Of a stretch of 64,000 nt of DNA, positions 39,640 through 48,339 are shown one piece after another. The notes beneath the pieces were generated by a model that saw nothing but the letters and a program-made list of their open reading frames with translations, did no database searches and was not told the DNA's origin. Source of the DNA: Selenomonas sputigena_A (GTDB lineage: Bacteria > Bacillota > Negativicutes > Selenomonadales > Selenomonadaceae); contig NZ_CP194411.1 of assembly GCF_051603425.1 (NCBI RefSeq), forward strand, positions 1,116,001 to 1,180,000, read 5' to 3'. The first letter of the stretch is position 1, and every line of letters starts with the position of its first letter. Made by a program: the position numbers and the translations under genes.

Positions 39640-39954
39640 GTTGGATATCTCCTTTCATCGTGATTATACCACGGCGAGGAGGGGGTAACAATGAAAGGAA
39701 GGATCAGGGATGCAGTACGGCGAGGAGATGCCGTTTGAGAGGAACGGCCACAGCGGATATCAGATTCGTTGGAATGAGAGCGTTGTGGCGGCGCTTCAGT
39801 GAGCCGAAACGCCCGCGAGGGCGTCCGCGGGAGATTGCCTACCCGCGCTGATGAGGCAGGCAGAAGCGTCCTGCATAGATGCACGCGGACGCCATGAGGC
39901 GTCAACCAAAGCCGTGCAGGGCGCAATCCTGCAAACTGTATGGAGGTGAAACCT
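39640..39954. other. 315-bp stretch with only a possible 30-residue ORF
   Basis: It holds the ORF at 39710-39802 and otherwise GC-rich sequence without a clear gene or promoter. Confidence 0.45.
39710..39802 (+). CDS. possible 30-residue phage peptide
   Basis: ATG 39710 follows AAGGAAGGATC; the peptide begins MQYGEEMPFERNGHSGYQ. Too short for assignment. Confidence 0.3.
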   Translation: MQYGEEMPFERNGHSGYQIRWNESVVAALQ

Positions 39955-40083
39955 ATGACCGAGACGCAGGCGGCGCATATCTGGCGTGTGCTGCTAGAGC
40001 TGAGCGGCCTGAAAGATTTTGAGATCGAGATCCGCAAGGCCGAACAGCCGGAAATGGAAGAGGCAAAGGAGGAAGCGTCGTGA
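39955..40083 (+). CDS. small phage protein (42 residues)
   Basis: ATG 39955 follows TGGAGGTGA. It reads TETQAAHIWRVLLELSGLKD then an acidic/charged tail. Its stop overlaps the GTG of the DUF4406 gene, so it is translationally coupled. Unknown function. Confidence 0.6.
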   Translation: MTETQAAHIWRVLLELSGLKDFEIEIRKAEQPEMEEAKEEAS

Positions 40084-40448
40084 GGATTTATATAGCGCAT
40101 CCGTACACGGGCGACGAGGTGCGCAATCGCGAACGCGCGCGGAAGGCGGAAGAGTTGCTGCGCAAGGCGACGCCGCAAACGGCATTTTACAATCCCGTCG
40201 GCAGGATGTCCGAATCGAAGCAGTTTGCTGCGATGTCCTACTCCGACATCATGGTGATCTGCCTAGCCGAGCTTGCGCGATGCGATGGCGTCGTATTTTG
40301 CGGCGACTAGGCAAAGAGCAAGGGCTGCCGCCTTGAGGCGCAAACGGCCAAAACGCTGGATTTGCCGCGCTGGTACGGGGTGGATGCCTATGTCAAGATG
40401 TGGAGGTGCGTCGAGATCGAGGCGCAGTACGAGGAGGTAATCTTATGA
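40080..40448 (+). pseudogene. DUF4406-like protein interrupted by one in-frame TAG
   Basis: GTG 40080 opens MRIYIAHPYTGDEVRNRERA and the frame reaches CDGVVFCGD, where TAG (40308-40310) occurs. It then continues in the same frame as AKSKGCRLEAQTAKTLDLPR to TGA 40446. The family normally has Trp at this place followed by a KSKGC-like stretch, so TAG replaces TGG by one base. Either the gene is dead, yielding a 76-residue product, or the amber is suppressed. The family is related to nucleoside deoxyribosyltransferase-like folds; its phage role is unknown. The stop overlaps the next ATG. Confidence 0.8.
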
Positions 40449-40576
40449 CAGAGACAACACGCATGCAGGAGCTCATCGAGATTTTTTGTGACGCTGATCG
40501 GCGTCGGGGACTCACAGCGGAGGAGATCGAGCGGTATTGCCCGACCATCGACGATGCTATTGAGGCGGTGGAGTAA
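40445..40576 (+). CDS. small phage protein (43 residues)
   Basis: ATG 40445 overlaps the stop of the DUF4406 frame (ATGA), and its own TAA overlaps the next ATG (TAATG). It reads MQELIEIFCDADRRRGLTAE. Unknown; the double coupling supports translation. Confidence 0.6.
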   Translation: MTETTRMQELIEIFCDADRRRGLTAEEIERYCPTIDDAIEAVE

Positions 40577-40827
40577 TGGGCGAGGATCTTAGAACAGTAT
40601 TAAAGAAATATGATACCGCCTTTTGTAGTGTGAATCTTGATAACGTTAGCCTAGTAATCGTACGAGGCAAGGATGAAGATATTGCCAAGTCTACAATCGA
40701 CATTCTTACTCTGGCGCTTGAGCAGATACAAGATCCGTGGAAAAGGCTTTCGCTCCTCTCTGACGTTGCTATTACCGCGAAGAAACTCGCGATGAAAACG
40801 ATTGAAAATATGTCTAAGGACAGATGA
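40576..40827 (+). CDS. small phage protein, unknown
   Basis: 83 residues, coupled by TAATG to the previous gene. It contains YDTAFCSVNLDNVSLVIVRG and a helical second half. No family recognised. Confidence 0.55.
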   Translation: MGEDLRTVLKKYDTAFCSVNLDNVSLVIVRGKDEDIAKSTIDILTLALEQIQDPWKRLSLLSDVAITAKKLAMKTIENMSKDR

Positions 40828-40943
40828 AGTTGAGAACAAGATAACAATAAAAAGAAAAAGCGCCCGAGCGGCGGCAACCGCTCCGAGCGCAGATGAATAA
40901 CATTTCACCGTGAGTATATCACAAACGAAAGGGGAAAATCAAG

Positions 40944-42890
40944 ATGAAGCTGCTCAGACTGACCTATGAGAACTTCAAAGCGCAGACGCAGAACATCGTC
41001 CTAAACGAGGCCGACGTTGACATCTTCGGCGCGAATGGCGCGGGCAAGACCACAGCGTTTGACGCTTTCACGTGGCTGCTCTTCGGCAAGGACAGCAAGG
41101 GGCGCGAACTGTCGGACGACATCAAGAAGCGCTCGGCGCAGGACAACGGCGAAGAGCATAGCGTCGAAGCCGTTCTGCAGCTCGACGGCGGCGAGGCCGT
41201 CAAGCTCAAGCGCGTCTTTCATGAGAAGTGGACGAAGAAGCGCGGCAGCGCGACGGAAACCTTTTCGGGGCACGACACGGACTTCTTCATTGACGACGTG
41301 CCGGCGAAAAAGCGCGAGTACACGGAGCGCATCAACGCCATCATGGATGAGGCGCATTTCAAACTCCTGACGGACCCGCTCTATTTCAAGAACCAGCTCG
41401 GCTGGCAGGAGCGGCGCAAGATTCTCCTCGACATCTGCGGCGACGTCTCGGATGATGCGGTCATCGCCGCGAACAAAGAGCTTGCCGTCCTGCCGGAGAT
41501 GCTATGCGGCAAGAGCATCGACGACTATCGCAAGATGGTGCAGGCGTCACGGACGAAGACGAACGACGAGCTGAAGAAGATTCCCGTCCGCATCGACGAG
41601 GTGCGGCGCGGCCTGCCCGACGTGGAAAGTGTCGCCGAAGAGCCTCTGCGCTTGGAGCTGAAGAACTTGCAGGAGCAGAAGGATGAGATCGCCCGAAAGC
41701 TCGCCGCGCTCCATGCGGGCGGCGCATCTGCCGAGAAGAAGCGCAGGATCGCCGAACTGGAAGCGCGGCAGATCGCCGTCAAGAATCGCTACGAGCAAGA
41801 AGTTAACAAGGCTGCACTGGACAAGCGGAAGAAGCGCGGTGAGCTGGAAACGGACATCGAGCGGGCACAGAGCAGCGTCGCCATACTGAACGGGCGCATG
41901 GAAGCCCTGCAAGCCGACATCGAGGCGAGGGGTGAGGCCATCCAAAAGACGCGCGACGAATGGCACGCAGAGAACGGCAAAACCTTTTCCACTGACATCG
42001 AGGCCGCTTGCCCGACCTGCGGGCAGAAGCTCCCGACGGAGAAAATCGAGGAAGCCCGCAAAAAGGCGCAGGCGGACTTCAACCTCAAGAAGTCCGAAAC
42101 CCTTGCGGCGATCACCGCACGAGGCAAGAACCTCGCCGCAAAGCTCCAAGAATACGGCGAGGAACTGGAACGACTGCAGGGCGAGGCAGAAGCCAAGCAG
42201 GAAAGAATCCAGTCGATGAAAGCCGCCCTCGCCGCTCTTGCGACAACGGAAGACACGCTTGCCGACTGCACGCAGGATGCGGAGTACCTTGCGGCGGAGC
42301 GGGAGGAGAAGCAGCTTCTCACCGAGATCGAGCAGCTTGCCAAAGGAGTGGAGACGGAAGCGTACAAGCTGGAAACGGAGAAGAAAGCCATCGATCTCGA
42401 CATCGCCGTGCGGACGGAAACCCTCGGCAAGCTGCAAGCGTATCGGACGGGACTCGACCGCATCGAGGAACTTACGGAAGGGCAGAAGAATCTCGCCGTC
42501 CTCTTTGAAGTGATGGAACACGCGCTTTACTTGACTGACCTCTTCATCAAGACGAAGGTCGAGATGCTCGATGCGCGCATCAACAGCAAGTTCCGCATCG
42601 CCGAGTTCCGCCTCTTCGAGACGCAGGTCAACGGCGGCGTGAGCGAGTGCTGCAGCGTCCTCTACGACGGCGTGGAGCGCATGAGCAACAGCCAAGAGAT
42701 CAAGGTCGGTCTCGACATCATCCGAACGCTCAGCGAGCACTACGGCACGACGACGCCGATCTTCGTCGACAACTGCGAGAGCGTCAGCGAGCTTCCCGCG
42801 ATGGACGGACAAATCATTCGCCTCATCGTGAGCGCTGACGACAAGAAGCTGCGCATCGTGCGCAAGGACAAGGAACAGGCGGCAGCCTGA
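40944..42890 (+). CDS. SbcC/Rad50-like AAA ATPase
   Basis: 648 residues. The N-terminus has Walker A (FGANGAGKTTAFDAFTWLLF, near 29-48). A long coiled coil spans ~200-520 with a zinc-hook-like AACPTCGQKLPTEKIEEA in the middle (near 355). The C-terminus has the signature and Walker B region (NSQEIKVGLDIIRTLSEHYG, then TPIFVDNCESVSELP). Such phage ATPases accompany RecT and a nuclease in recombination modules, and this one precedes recT by 16 bp. AAAGGGGAAAATCAAG precedes the ATG. Confidence 0.9.
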   Translation: MKLLRLTYENFKAQTQNIVLNEADVDIFGANGAGKTTAFDAFTWLLFGKDSKGRELSDDIKKRSAQDNGEEHSVEAVLQLDGGEAVKLKRVFHEKWTKKRGSATETFSGHDTDFFIDDVPAKKREYTERINAIMDEAHFKLLTDPLYFKNQLGWQERRKILLDICGDVSDDAVIAANKELAVLPEMLCGKSIDDYRKMVQASRTKTNDELKKIPVRIDEVRRGLPDVESVAEEPLRLELKNLQEQKDEIARKLAALHAGGASAEKKRRIAELEARQIAVKNRYEQEVNKAALDKRKKRGELETDIERAQSSVAILNGRMEALQADIEARGEAIQKTRDEWHAENGKTFSTDIEAACPTCGQKLPTEKIEEARKKAQADFNLKKSETLAAITARGKNLAAKLQEYGEELERLQGEAEAKQERIQSMKAALAALATTEDTLADCTQDAEYLAAEREEKQLLTEIEQLAKGVETEAYKLETEKKAIDLDIAVRTETLGKLQAYRTGLDRIEELTEGQKNLAVLFEVMEHALYLTDLFIKTKVEMLDARINSKFRIAEFRLFETQVNGGVSECCSVLYDGVERMSNSQEIKVGLDIIRTLSEHYGTTTPIFVDNCESVSELPAMDGQIIRLIVSADDKKLRIVRKDKEQAAA

Positions 42891-42906
42891 AAAGGAGGAA
42901 ACGAAA

Positions 42907-43710
42907 ATGGCAAACGAAATGCAGACCGTACAGAACGCTCCGCTAGGTGTCACGGCAGGATTCCAGAGCGCTGAGGGCTTTGCCCTTTTACAGCGCATGG
43001 CGACGATGTTCTCAAGCTCGACCTTGGTGCCGACGCAGTTCCAGGGCAAGCAGAATTTCAGCAACTGCGTCATCGCACTTAACATGGCGCAGAGGCTCGG
43101 CGCAGACCCCTTGATGGTCATGCAGAACCTCTATGTTGTTCACGGTACGCCGAGCTGGTCGAGCAAATTCATGATCGCCATGTTCAACCAGTGCGGCCGA
43201 TACGAATCCATTCACTACGAGGAGACGAGCGAGAAGGGCACGGACACGCAGGGTATCATCGCATGGGCAAAGGAGAAGTCTACGGGTGAAATTCTCAAGG
43301 GGCCCGCAGTCACCATCAAGATCGCCAAAGAGGAAGGCTGGTACGCGAAGAACGGCAGCAAGTGGAAGACCATGCCCGACCAGATGCTCCGTTATCGCGC
43401 GGCGGCGTGGTTCATCCGCACGACTGCTCCGGAATTGTCGATGGGCTTGCAGACCGTCGACGAAGTGCATGACACTATCGACGTCACACCGAGGGAAATC
43501 GTGGAGAAGCCCATCGAAGAAATCCAGCGAAACGCCAACGCCGAGGAGCTTGTCCCGCAGATGGAAGAGCCGCAGACTATCCCACATGCGCCAAAGGTGG
43601 ATATGCCGAAGGAAGCAGCTACCCCGAAGAGGACGACGGTAGCGCCGAAAGCAAAGCCGGATGAAGCCGCCGCAGACGCGCAGGGCACGCTTGAAGGGCC
43701 GGGCTTCTGA
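42907..43710 (+). CDS. recT: RecT-family single-strand annealing protein
   Basis: Phage recombinase that anneals complementary strands. It has 267 residues. The core is FALLQRMATMFSSSTLVPTQ, NCVIALNMAQRLGADPLMVM and FIRTTAPELSMGLQTVDEV. The C-terminal ~70 residues are Pro/Ala/Lys-rich and probably disordered. AAAGGAGGAAACGAAA precedes the ATG. The stop overlaps the ATG of the metallo-hydrolase gene. Confidence 0.93.
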   Translation: MANEMQTVQNAPLGVTAGFQSAEGFALLQRMATMFSSSTLVPTQFQGKQNFSNCVIALNMAQRLGADPLMVMQNLYVVHGTPSWSSKFMIAMFNQCGRYESIHYEETSEKGTDTQGIIAWAKEKSTGEILKGPAVTIKIAKEEGWYAKNGSKWKTMPDQMLRYRAAAWFIRTTAPELSMGLQTVDEVHDTIDVTPREIVEKPIEEIQRNANAEELVPQMEEPQTIPHAPKVDMPKEAATPKRTTVAPKAKPDEAAADAQGTLEGPGF

Positions 43711-44411
43711 TGCTCGGCATCGACTGCTTCACCTCCGGCTCTTCGGGCAATCTCTACCGCGTGGACGACAGCCGCACTCGCATCCTCATCGAGTGCGGCG
43801 TCAGCCTGAAAGAAATTCAGAAGCATCTCGGATTCAGCCTGTCCGCCTGCGCCGCCTGCCTCATCACGCACGAGCACAAAGACCACAGCAAGGCGGTCAA
43901 AGACCTCCTGCTTCGCGGTGTGCCGTGCTATATGAGCAGGGGCACGGCACAGGCGTTGCAGGCAGAAGAAGAGCCGTGCGTAGAAATCATCGCGGACAAG
44001 GAGACGCGGCGCATCGGCAGTTGGAACGTGACCGCGTTTGGCGTGCAGCACGACGCGAAAGAGCCGCTGGGGTTTTTGCTCGACAACGGAGAAGACCGCG
44101 TGCTCTATGCCACGGACACATACTATCTGCGCTACCGTTTCCCGCCCTGCACGGTTCTCCTCGTGGAGTGCAACCATTCCTACGAGATCGTTGACCGCCG
44201 CGTGAAGGAAGGGAATCTCGACCGGACGCTTGCCAAGCGCCTCGTCAAGTCGCACATGAGCCTTGAGAACTTCATTGAGTTCCTGCGAGCCAACGACATG
44301 ACGAAAGTGCGGCAGATTTACCTGCTGCATCTATCCGACGGCAACAGCGACGCCGAAAGTTTCCGGCACCAAGTGCAGCAGGAGACGGGGGCAGAGGTCT
44401 ATATCGCATAA
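43710..44411 (+). CDS. metallo-beta-lactamase-fold hydrolase (YycJ-like)
   Basis: 233 residues. The zinc motif is ITHEHKDHSKAVKDL (near 52-66), with further ligands in GVQHD and LYATDTYYL. Proteins of this group resemble the YycJ/WalJ exonuclease-like family and are frequently found between recT and ssb in phages, where they may supply the nuclease for recombination. That role is inferred from context. It overlaps recT by one base. Confidence 0.87.
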   Translation: MLGIDCFTSGSSGNLYRVDDSRTRILIECGVSLKEIQKHLGFSLSACAACLITHEHKDHSKAVKDLLLRGVPCYMSRGTAQALQAEEEPCVEIIADKETRRIGSWNVTAFGVQHDAKEPLGFLLDNGEDRVLYATDTYYLRYRFPPCTVLLVECNHSYEIVDRRVKEGNLDRTLAKRLVKSHMSLENFIEFLRANDMTKVRQIYLLHLSDGNSDAESFRHQVQQETGAEVYIA

Positions 44412-44421
44412 GGAGGACATC

Positions 44422-45012
44422 ATGGCACAGTTTGAAATCAAGAAAATCAAGCGTGATGGTACTGAGCTCACGTTTGACTACCGGAAAAAGAAAGACAGTC
44501 ATTTGAGCGCGCACACCTCGAAGTTTTGCGAGATGGCGCGGAAGGAGTTTTACGACACATTCGATGCTCTCGCCACTGGTTTCTGCCAGGGCTTGAAGCT
44601 TGTATTTGTCGATCGGGCGGTCACGATGCGATTCGTACCCGTCGGCGTGACCTATGGCGAGGATAAGGATCTGAACAAGTTCGCTATTATCGTCTGCGAT
44701 TACATCATTCCGGGGACAGTCTTGAAGGTTACGCTCAAGTCACCGCCTTACTGCCTGGCGTCTACGCAGGAAGAGGGGAAGATTGCGGGATATTGGGACG
44801 TAGATACGTCGCGTCTCTTGACGAAACTGCGCGAGGAGGCGCAACTGTTCCTCGCAGGGCAGCGGGCGCAGGTCGGCTTGTTCGATGCTTCTACAACAGC
44901 GCCTGAGACAGAAGATGCAGAAGGCATGTCGGACGAGCTGCTTGATGAGACAATCCCCTTTGCAAAAGATGCAGCGCGGATCGGCGGCAACGTGTTTCCC
45001 ATGAGAGGATAA
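44422..45012 (+). CDS. phage early protein of unknown function
   Basis: 196 residues behind AAGGAGGACATC. It reads KKIKRDGTELTFDYRKKKDS, then HTSKFCEMARKEFYDTFDAL; the C-terminal ~45 residues are acidic with ETIPFAKD near the end, which resembles an SSB-type acidic tail. It always sits among recombination genes here. No family recognised with confidence. Confidence 0.65.
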   Translation: MAQFEIKKIKRDGTELTFDYRKKKDSHLSAHTSKFCEMARKEFYDTFDALATGFCQGLKLVFVDRAVTMRFVPVGVTYGEDKDLNKFAIIVCDYIIPGTVLKVTLKSPPYCLASTQEEGKIAGYWDVDTSRLLTKLREEAQLFLAGQRAQVGLFDASTTAPETEDAEGMSDELLDETIPFAKDAARIGGNVFPMRG

Positions 45013-45016
45013 GACT

Positions 45017-46069
45017 ATGGCTGAACGCAGGATGCTTTCCATAAAAATTACATCATCGGCTCGCTTTTTGCGCATGTCGCACGCTTCGCAGGCGCTCTAT
45101 ATGCACCTCGTGATGAACGCGGACGACGACGGCGTAGTAGAGGCGTTTTCTGTCATGCGTCTTGCGGCGGCCACTGAGGAGAATTTGCAGGAGCTTGCGG
45201 ATCGAAAGTTTATCCGTCTCCTCAATGAGGATCTTGTCGCGCACATCCTCGATTGGGACGAAAACAACAAGATTCGCTCCGACCGCAAGCGCGACAGCAT
45301 CTACAAGGACTTGTTGGAGCAGGTCGAGACGGAAGAGGAGAATGCAGCCGTCGCGGTCGTCGAAGCGGCAGCCGAACCCGATGCCGAAGAATCCAGTAAT
45401 GACGCGCCTGCGGCGAATCGCGGGCAAGTGGCGGCGGATTGCGGGCAACTGCCAGCGAATCGCGGGCAAGTGGCGGCGGATTGTCCGCATAGGATAGGTA
45501 AGGTTAGGTTAGGAGAGGATAGGGTAGGTACTACTAGGGATTTAGACAGCATAAGCAAGGACAGAGATATAGACACACACTTATGCGCTGAGGCGCCGAG
45601 TGCGCCCGTCTCCGCTCCTGCCCTTTCGCTTGTAAAAAATTCCCAGGAGGACACAGCGGCACAGCCGAACCAAGGCGGTGGCATCCGTTCTCCTGCTGTA
45701 CCCTATGCCGCCATCATGGACGAGTACAACGCGATCTGCGTCTCTCTCACACCCATCAAGGTCATGAGTGAAAAGCGCAAGAAAGAGGCTAAGACCCGCT
45801 TCTTACGGGAGTTTCGTGGCGATATGGGAGAAGTCCGTGCTTTTTTCCGCAAGGTCGAGGCGAGCGACTTTCTCTGCGGCAGGAACGGGCATGGTTGGAC
45901 GGCAAGTTTCGACTGGCTCATGAAGTCCGCGAATGCCATCAAGGTGCTTGAGGGCACCTACGACAACAAGAGGCCGAGAGCGCCAGACATTGAGCGGATT
46001 CCGCAGGTGGATGTGGCGGCGCGAGCTATTGCGATACTGGAGGCTGAACACCATGACGAACGAGGTTGA
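45017..46069 (+). CDS. phage replication initiator / replisome organiser
   Basis: 350 residues. The N-terminal ~85 residues form a winged-helix-like initiator domain (SSARFLRMSHASQALYMHLV, then DDDGVVEAFSVMRL and HILDWDENNKIRSDR). The middle is a low-complexity linker that includes the iteron-coded NRGQVAA/DCGQLPA repeats. The C-terminal ~130 residues (MSEKRKKEAKTRFLREFRGD) resemble the DnaD-like ends of phage initiators. The helicase-loader gene follows with overlap. By analogy with lambda O, it should bind the iterons in its own gene. Confidence 0.83.
   Translation: MAERRMLSIKITSSARFLRMSHASQALYMHLVMNADDDGVVEAFSVMRLAAATEENLQELADRKFIRLLNEDLVAHILDWDENNKIRSDRKRDSIYKDLLEQVETEEENAAVAVVEAAAEPDAEESSNDAPAANRGQVAADCGQLPANRGQVAADCPHRIGKVRLGEDRVGTTRDLDSISKDRDIDTHLCAEAPSAPVSAPALSLVKNSQEDTAAQPNQGGGIRSPAVPYAAIMDEYNAICVSLTPIKVMSEKRKKEAKTRFLREFRGDMGEVRAFFRKVEASDFLCGRNGHGWTASFDWLMKSANAIKVLEGTYDNKRPRAPDIERIPQVDVAARAIAILEAEHHDERG
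45416..45478 (+). repeat. three 21-bp iterons, candidate phage replication origin
   Basis: Units at 45416-45436, 45437-45457 and 45458-45478 follow the pattern (A/G)AT(C/T)GCGGGCAA(G/C)TG; units 1 and 3 are identical. A fourth unit begins and fades. They are followed by a purine-rich tract with repeated TTAGG/GATAGG (45490-45540). Iterons inside an initiator gene next to a biased tract are typical phage origins. Confidence 0.7.
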
Positions 46070-46631
46070 GATTGTCAAGACGCTGACGCCGTACCTTCTG
46101 GCTTTCCCACACTGCAAAGCCAACGAGGGAACGCTGGTGATTTACGCGAGGGCGTTGTCGGCATATAACATCGCGGAGATTAACGCTGCCATGCTCAAAC
46201 TCATGAAAATCTGCAAGTTCTTCCCGACGGTGGCGGAAGTCTGTGAGCAGATCGAGAACCTGCATCAGTTTGTCAAGGGCGAGGCAGGTGAGCCACTTTT
46301 GCCATCTGCGGACGAAGCATGGCACGAGGCATGGAGCTTTGCGAAAAAGTATTTTATCTACAAGCCTTGGCCGTTCACACATCCAGCGGTCGAACGAGCC
46401 GTGAAGAGCTTCGGCAAGGAAGAGCTTTGTCAGCTTAAGCCGGATGAAATGAACACGGCGAGAGCACAGTTCATGCGCATTTACAATGCGATTGTTGAGC
46501 GGCAGAGAGACCGCAAAAAGAATCGGGAGACGTTGAACGCTCTACCGAAAAGGCATGTGGATATGTTGCTCGGGGAATTGGCAGGTAAACTGTCGGTGTT
46601 GCCGGGCGGTAGGAAGGAGGCAGGTGCATGA
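46053..46631 (+). CDS. G39P-like helicase loader
   Basis: 192 residues from ATG 46053 behind TGGAGG, overlapping the initiator gene by 17 bp. Residues ~1-70 read EIVKTLTPYLLAFPHCKANE and LMKICKFFPTVAEVCEQIEN, matching the N-terminal fold of the SPP1 G39P-type loader, which escorts the replicative helicase to the initiator. No helicase gene is present in the early region, so it would use the host DnaB; this is inferred. Confidence 0.72.
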   Translation: MTNEVEIVKTLTPYLLAFPHCKANEGTLVIYARALSAYNIAEINAAMLKLMKICKFFPTVAEVCEQIENLHQFVKGEAGEPLLPSADEAWHEAWSFAKKYFIYKPWPFTHPAVERAVKSFGKEELCQLKPDEMNTARAQFMRIYNAIVERQRDRKKNRETLNALPKRHVDMLLGELAGKLSVLPGGRKEAGA

Positions 46632-47005
46632 ACAAGGCAATCCTCTTGGGGCGGCTGACAAAAGCCCCGGAGATCAAGTACACGCAGAGCGGCAAAGCTG
46701 TCGCATCCTTCACGCTCGCCATCGACCGACGAAAGGGCGCGAACGGCGAGAAGCAGGCGGATTTCATCGCGTGCGTCGCATGGGAGAAACTCGCCGAGAC
46801 TATCGGCAACTACTGCGTTAAAGGGCAGCAGATCGCCGTTGAGGGGCGCATCCAGTCGAGGAGCTACGACGCGCAGGACGGCTCGAAGCGCTATGTGACC
46901 GAGGTTGTCGTGCAGAGCATGGAGTTTTGCGGTAAGAAGAGCGACAATGCAGGGCACGGCGCGAACGATGCGACGGATTTCCGAGGCGAGGAAATCCCGT
47001 TTTGA
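46628..47005 (+). CDS. ssb: phage single-stranded DNA-binding protein
   Basis: 125 residues. OB-fold strings are KAILLGRLTKAPEIKYTQSG, FIACVAWEKLAETIGNYC and EGRIQSRSYDAQDGSKRYVT; the tail ends RGEEIPF. It is close to the host ssb at 21393, suggesting capture from a related host. It overlaps the loader gene by four bases (ATGA). Confidence 0.94.
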   Translation: MNKAILLGRLTKAPEIKYTQSGKAVASFTLAIDRRKGANGEKQADFIACVAWEKLAETIGNYCVKGQQIAVEGRIQSRSYDAQDGSKRYVTEVVVQSMEFCGKKSDNAGHGANDATDFRGEEIPF

Positions 47006-47023
47006 GGCAGAGGAGTGAACACC

Positions 47024-47176
47024 ATGAACGAGTACGTCCCATGCAAGAGGCGCGACCCGACGGCCTGGGAAGCCATCGGACGAATACGGCGCGAGGAGAA
47101 GGAGCGCAGGAAGCGGGAGGCGCAAGAGAAAGAGCGCGAAGCTGACGAGGGGAGGAGCAGGGATGCGAGAGTATAA
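47024..47176 (+). CDS. small charged phage protein (50 residues)
   Basis: ATG 47024 behind AGGAGTGA; reads NEYVPCKRRDPTAWEAIGRI then a helix of alternating Arg/Lys/Glu. The stop lies inside the rusA start. Unknown. Confidence 0.55.
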   Translation: MNEYVPCKRRDPTAWEAIGRIRREEKERRKREAQEKEREADEGRSRDARV

Positions 47177-47630
47177 GGCCGTCGTCTTTGGCGAGCCGGT
47201 GGCGCAGGGCAGGCCGCGCTTTAGCCGGCAGGGCGGCTTTGTCAAAGCGTATGACCCTGCCAAGAGCCGCGACTACAAGCAGTATGTCCGGCTTGTCGCC
47301 GCTGAGGAAGCGCCCGAAGTGCCCGTGACGGGTGCGGTGCAGCTCTCGCTCAAGATTTACAGGGCAATCCCCAAGTCGATGAGCAAACGCAAGAGGGAGG
47401 CTGCGATCGCAGGACGGCTGCGCCCGACGACAAAGCCCGACGTGTCCAATATCCTCAAGGGCGTAGAGGACGCGCTCAAGGGCTTGTGGTACGCGGACGA
47501 CAGCCAGATCGTTGGCTATGGGGCGCTGGGCAAGTGGTATGACGATAAGCCGCGCATCGAGATTGTGATGTGGGAGCTCGAGGAGGTGCAGCATGACAAA
47601 AAACATTTATGCGGCATATCGAGGCGATGA
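47163..47630 (+). CDS. rusA: RusA-type Holliday junction resolvase
   Basis: 155 residues. Resolves four-way junctions in phage recombination. It shows FGEPVAQGRPRFSRQGGFV, then TTKPDVSNILKGVEDALKGL and WYADDSQIVG; the Asp residues of KPD, EDAL and ADD are the metal ligands expected for RusA. GGGGAGGAGCAGGG precedes the ATG. Confidence 0.92.
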   Translation: MREYKAVVFGEPVAQGRPRFSRQGGFVKAYDPAKSRDYKQYVRLVAAEEAPEVPVTGAVQLSLKIYRAIPKSMSKRKREAAIAGRLRPTTKPDVSNILKGVEDALKGLWYADDSQIVGYGALGKWYDDKPRIEIVMWELEEVQHDKKHLCGISRR

Positions 47631-47805
47631 GTATATCGGTGAGGGCACGGTCGAGGAGATTGCCGCAATGGCGGGCGTGAGCTACGCTACGGCGAGATGG
47701 GGGACGAGCCCGACCGCACGACGGCGGGACGCGGCAAAAAGAAAGAATCGCTCCAAGGGAATGCTAATCTTGGAGCTTGTCGGTACAAAAGGAGATGACA
47801 TATGA
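47593..47805 (+). CDS. small phage protein, unknown
   Basis: 70 residues. It begins TKNIYAAYRGDEYIGEGTVE and contains IAAMAGVSYATARW, an HTH-like segment often seen in small phage regulators. It overlaps rusA by 38 bp in another frame, with GAGGAGGTGCAGC just before its ATG. Confidence 0.6.
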   Translation: MTKNIYAAYRGDEYIGEGTVEEIAAMAGVSYATARWGTSPTARRRDAAKRKNRSKGMLILELVGTKGDDI

Positions 47806-47963
47806 GGCACGGAGGACAGAGAAGCCGCCGGTTTATGCGGCGCGAGGAGGCGCGTAGGGCACATCGGCTGCTGGCAGCCCTGGGGCGGCAGGCAGAGTGG
47901 CAGAGGCGTAAGGAGCGCGAGGTGGAGCAGGCAGAGAGGGGGCAGACGTGTGAGCGTGTCTAA
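47802..47963 (+). CDS. small Arg-rich phage protein
   Basis: 53 residues from ATG 47802, overlapping the previous stop (ATATGA). Arg, Glu and Ala rich, helical. Unknown. Confidence 0.5.
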   Translation: MRHGGQRSRRFMRREEARRAHRLLAALGRQAEWQRRKEREVEQAERGQTCERV

Positions 47964-48339
47964 GAGGCATCGGCGGTTTTTGGAGAGGCTTGAGGCGCGC
48001 CGTGAGAGCAAGCGCCTGATTAACGAGGGGCGCAAGGCGAGGCGTGAGAGGCAACGAGAGCCTCGCTCTATGTTGACGCGCGAGGAGAGGCTCACGATGG
48101 TGTATGCTTTCCGGTATGCGCTCAAACAGCGTGTGCCGGGGCTGGACAATGTGCAAGCGGCAATGGAGCCGTATCTGCATGAGTTTAAGCCGGGGACGCT
48201 TGAGCACATGACGGCTGACATTGATGCGCAGTGGGCTTTGGCGGCGTACGATCCGTCAAGGTACAGCCTTGTGCGCAAGGAGCAGGAGGATTTTAGGGCG
48301 ATGCTGATGCGTGAGATCGAGGGGAGGAAACAAGGATGA
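47950..48339 (+). CDS. phage protein of unknown function
   Basis: 129 residues from GTG 47950, overlapping the preceding ORF. Basic N-terminal half (SKRHRRFLERLEARRESKRL), acidic C-terminal half. Its stop overlaps the MazG-like gene (ATGA). No family recognised. Confidence 0.55.
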   Translation: MSVSKRHRRFLERLEARRESKRLINEGRKARRERQREPRSMLTREERLTMVYAFRYALKQRVPGLDNVQAAMEPYLHEFKPGTLEHMTADIDAQWALAAYDPSRYSLVRKEQEDFRAMLMREIEGRKQG

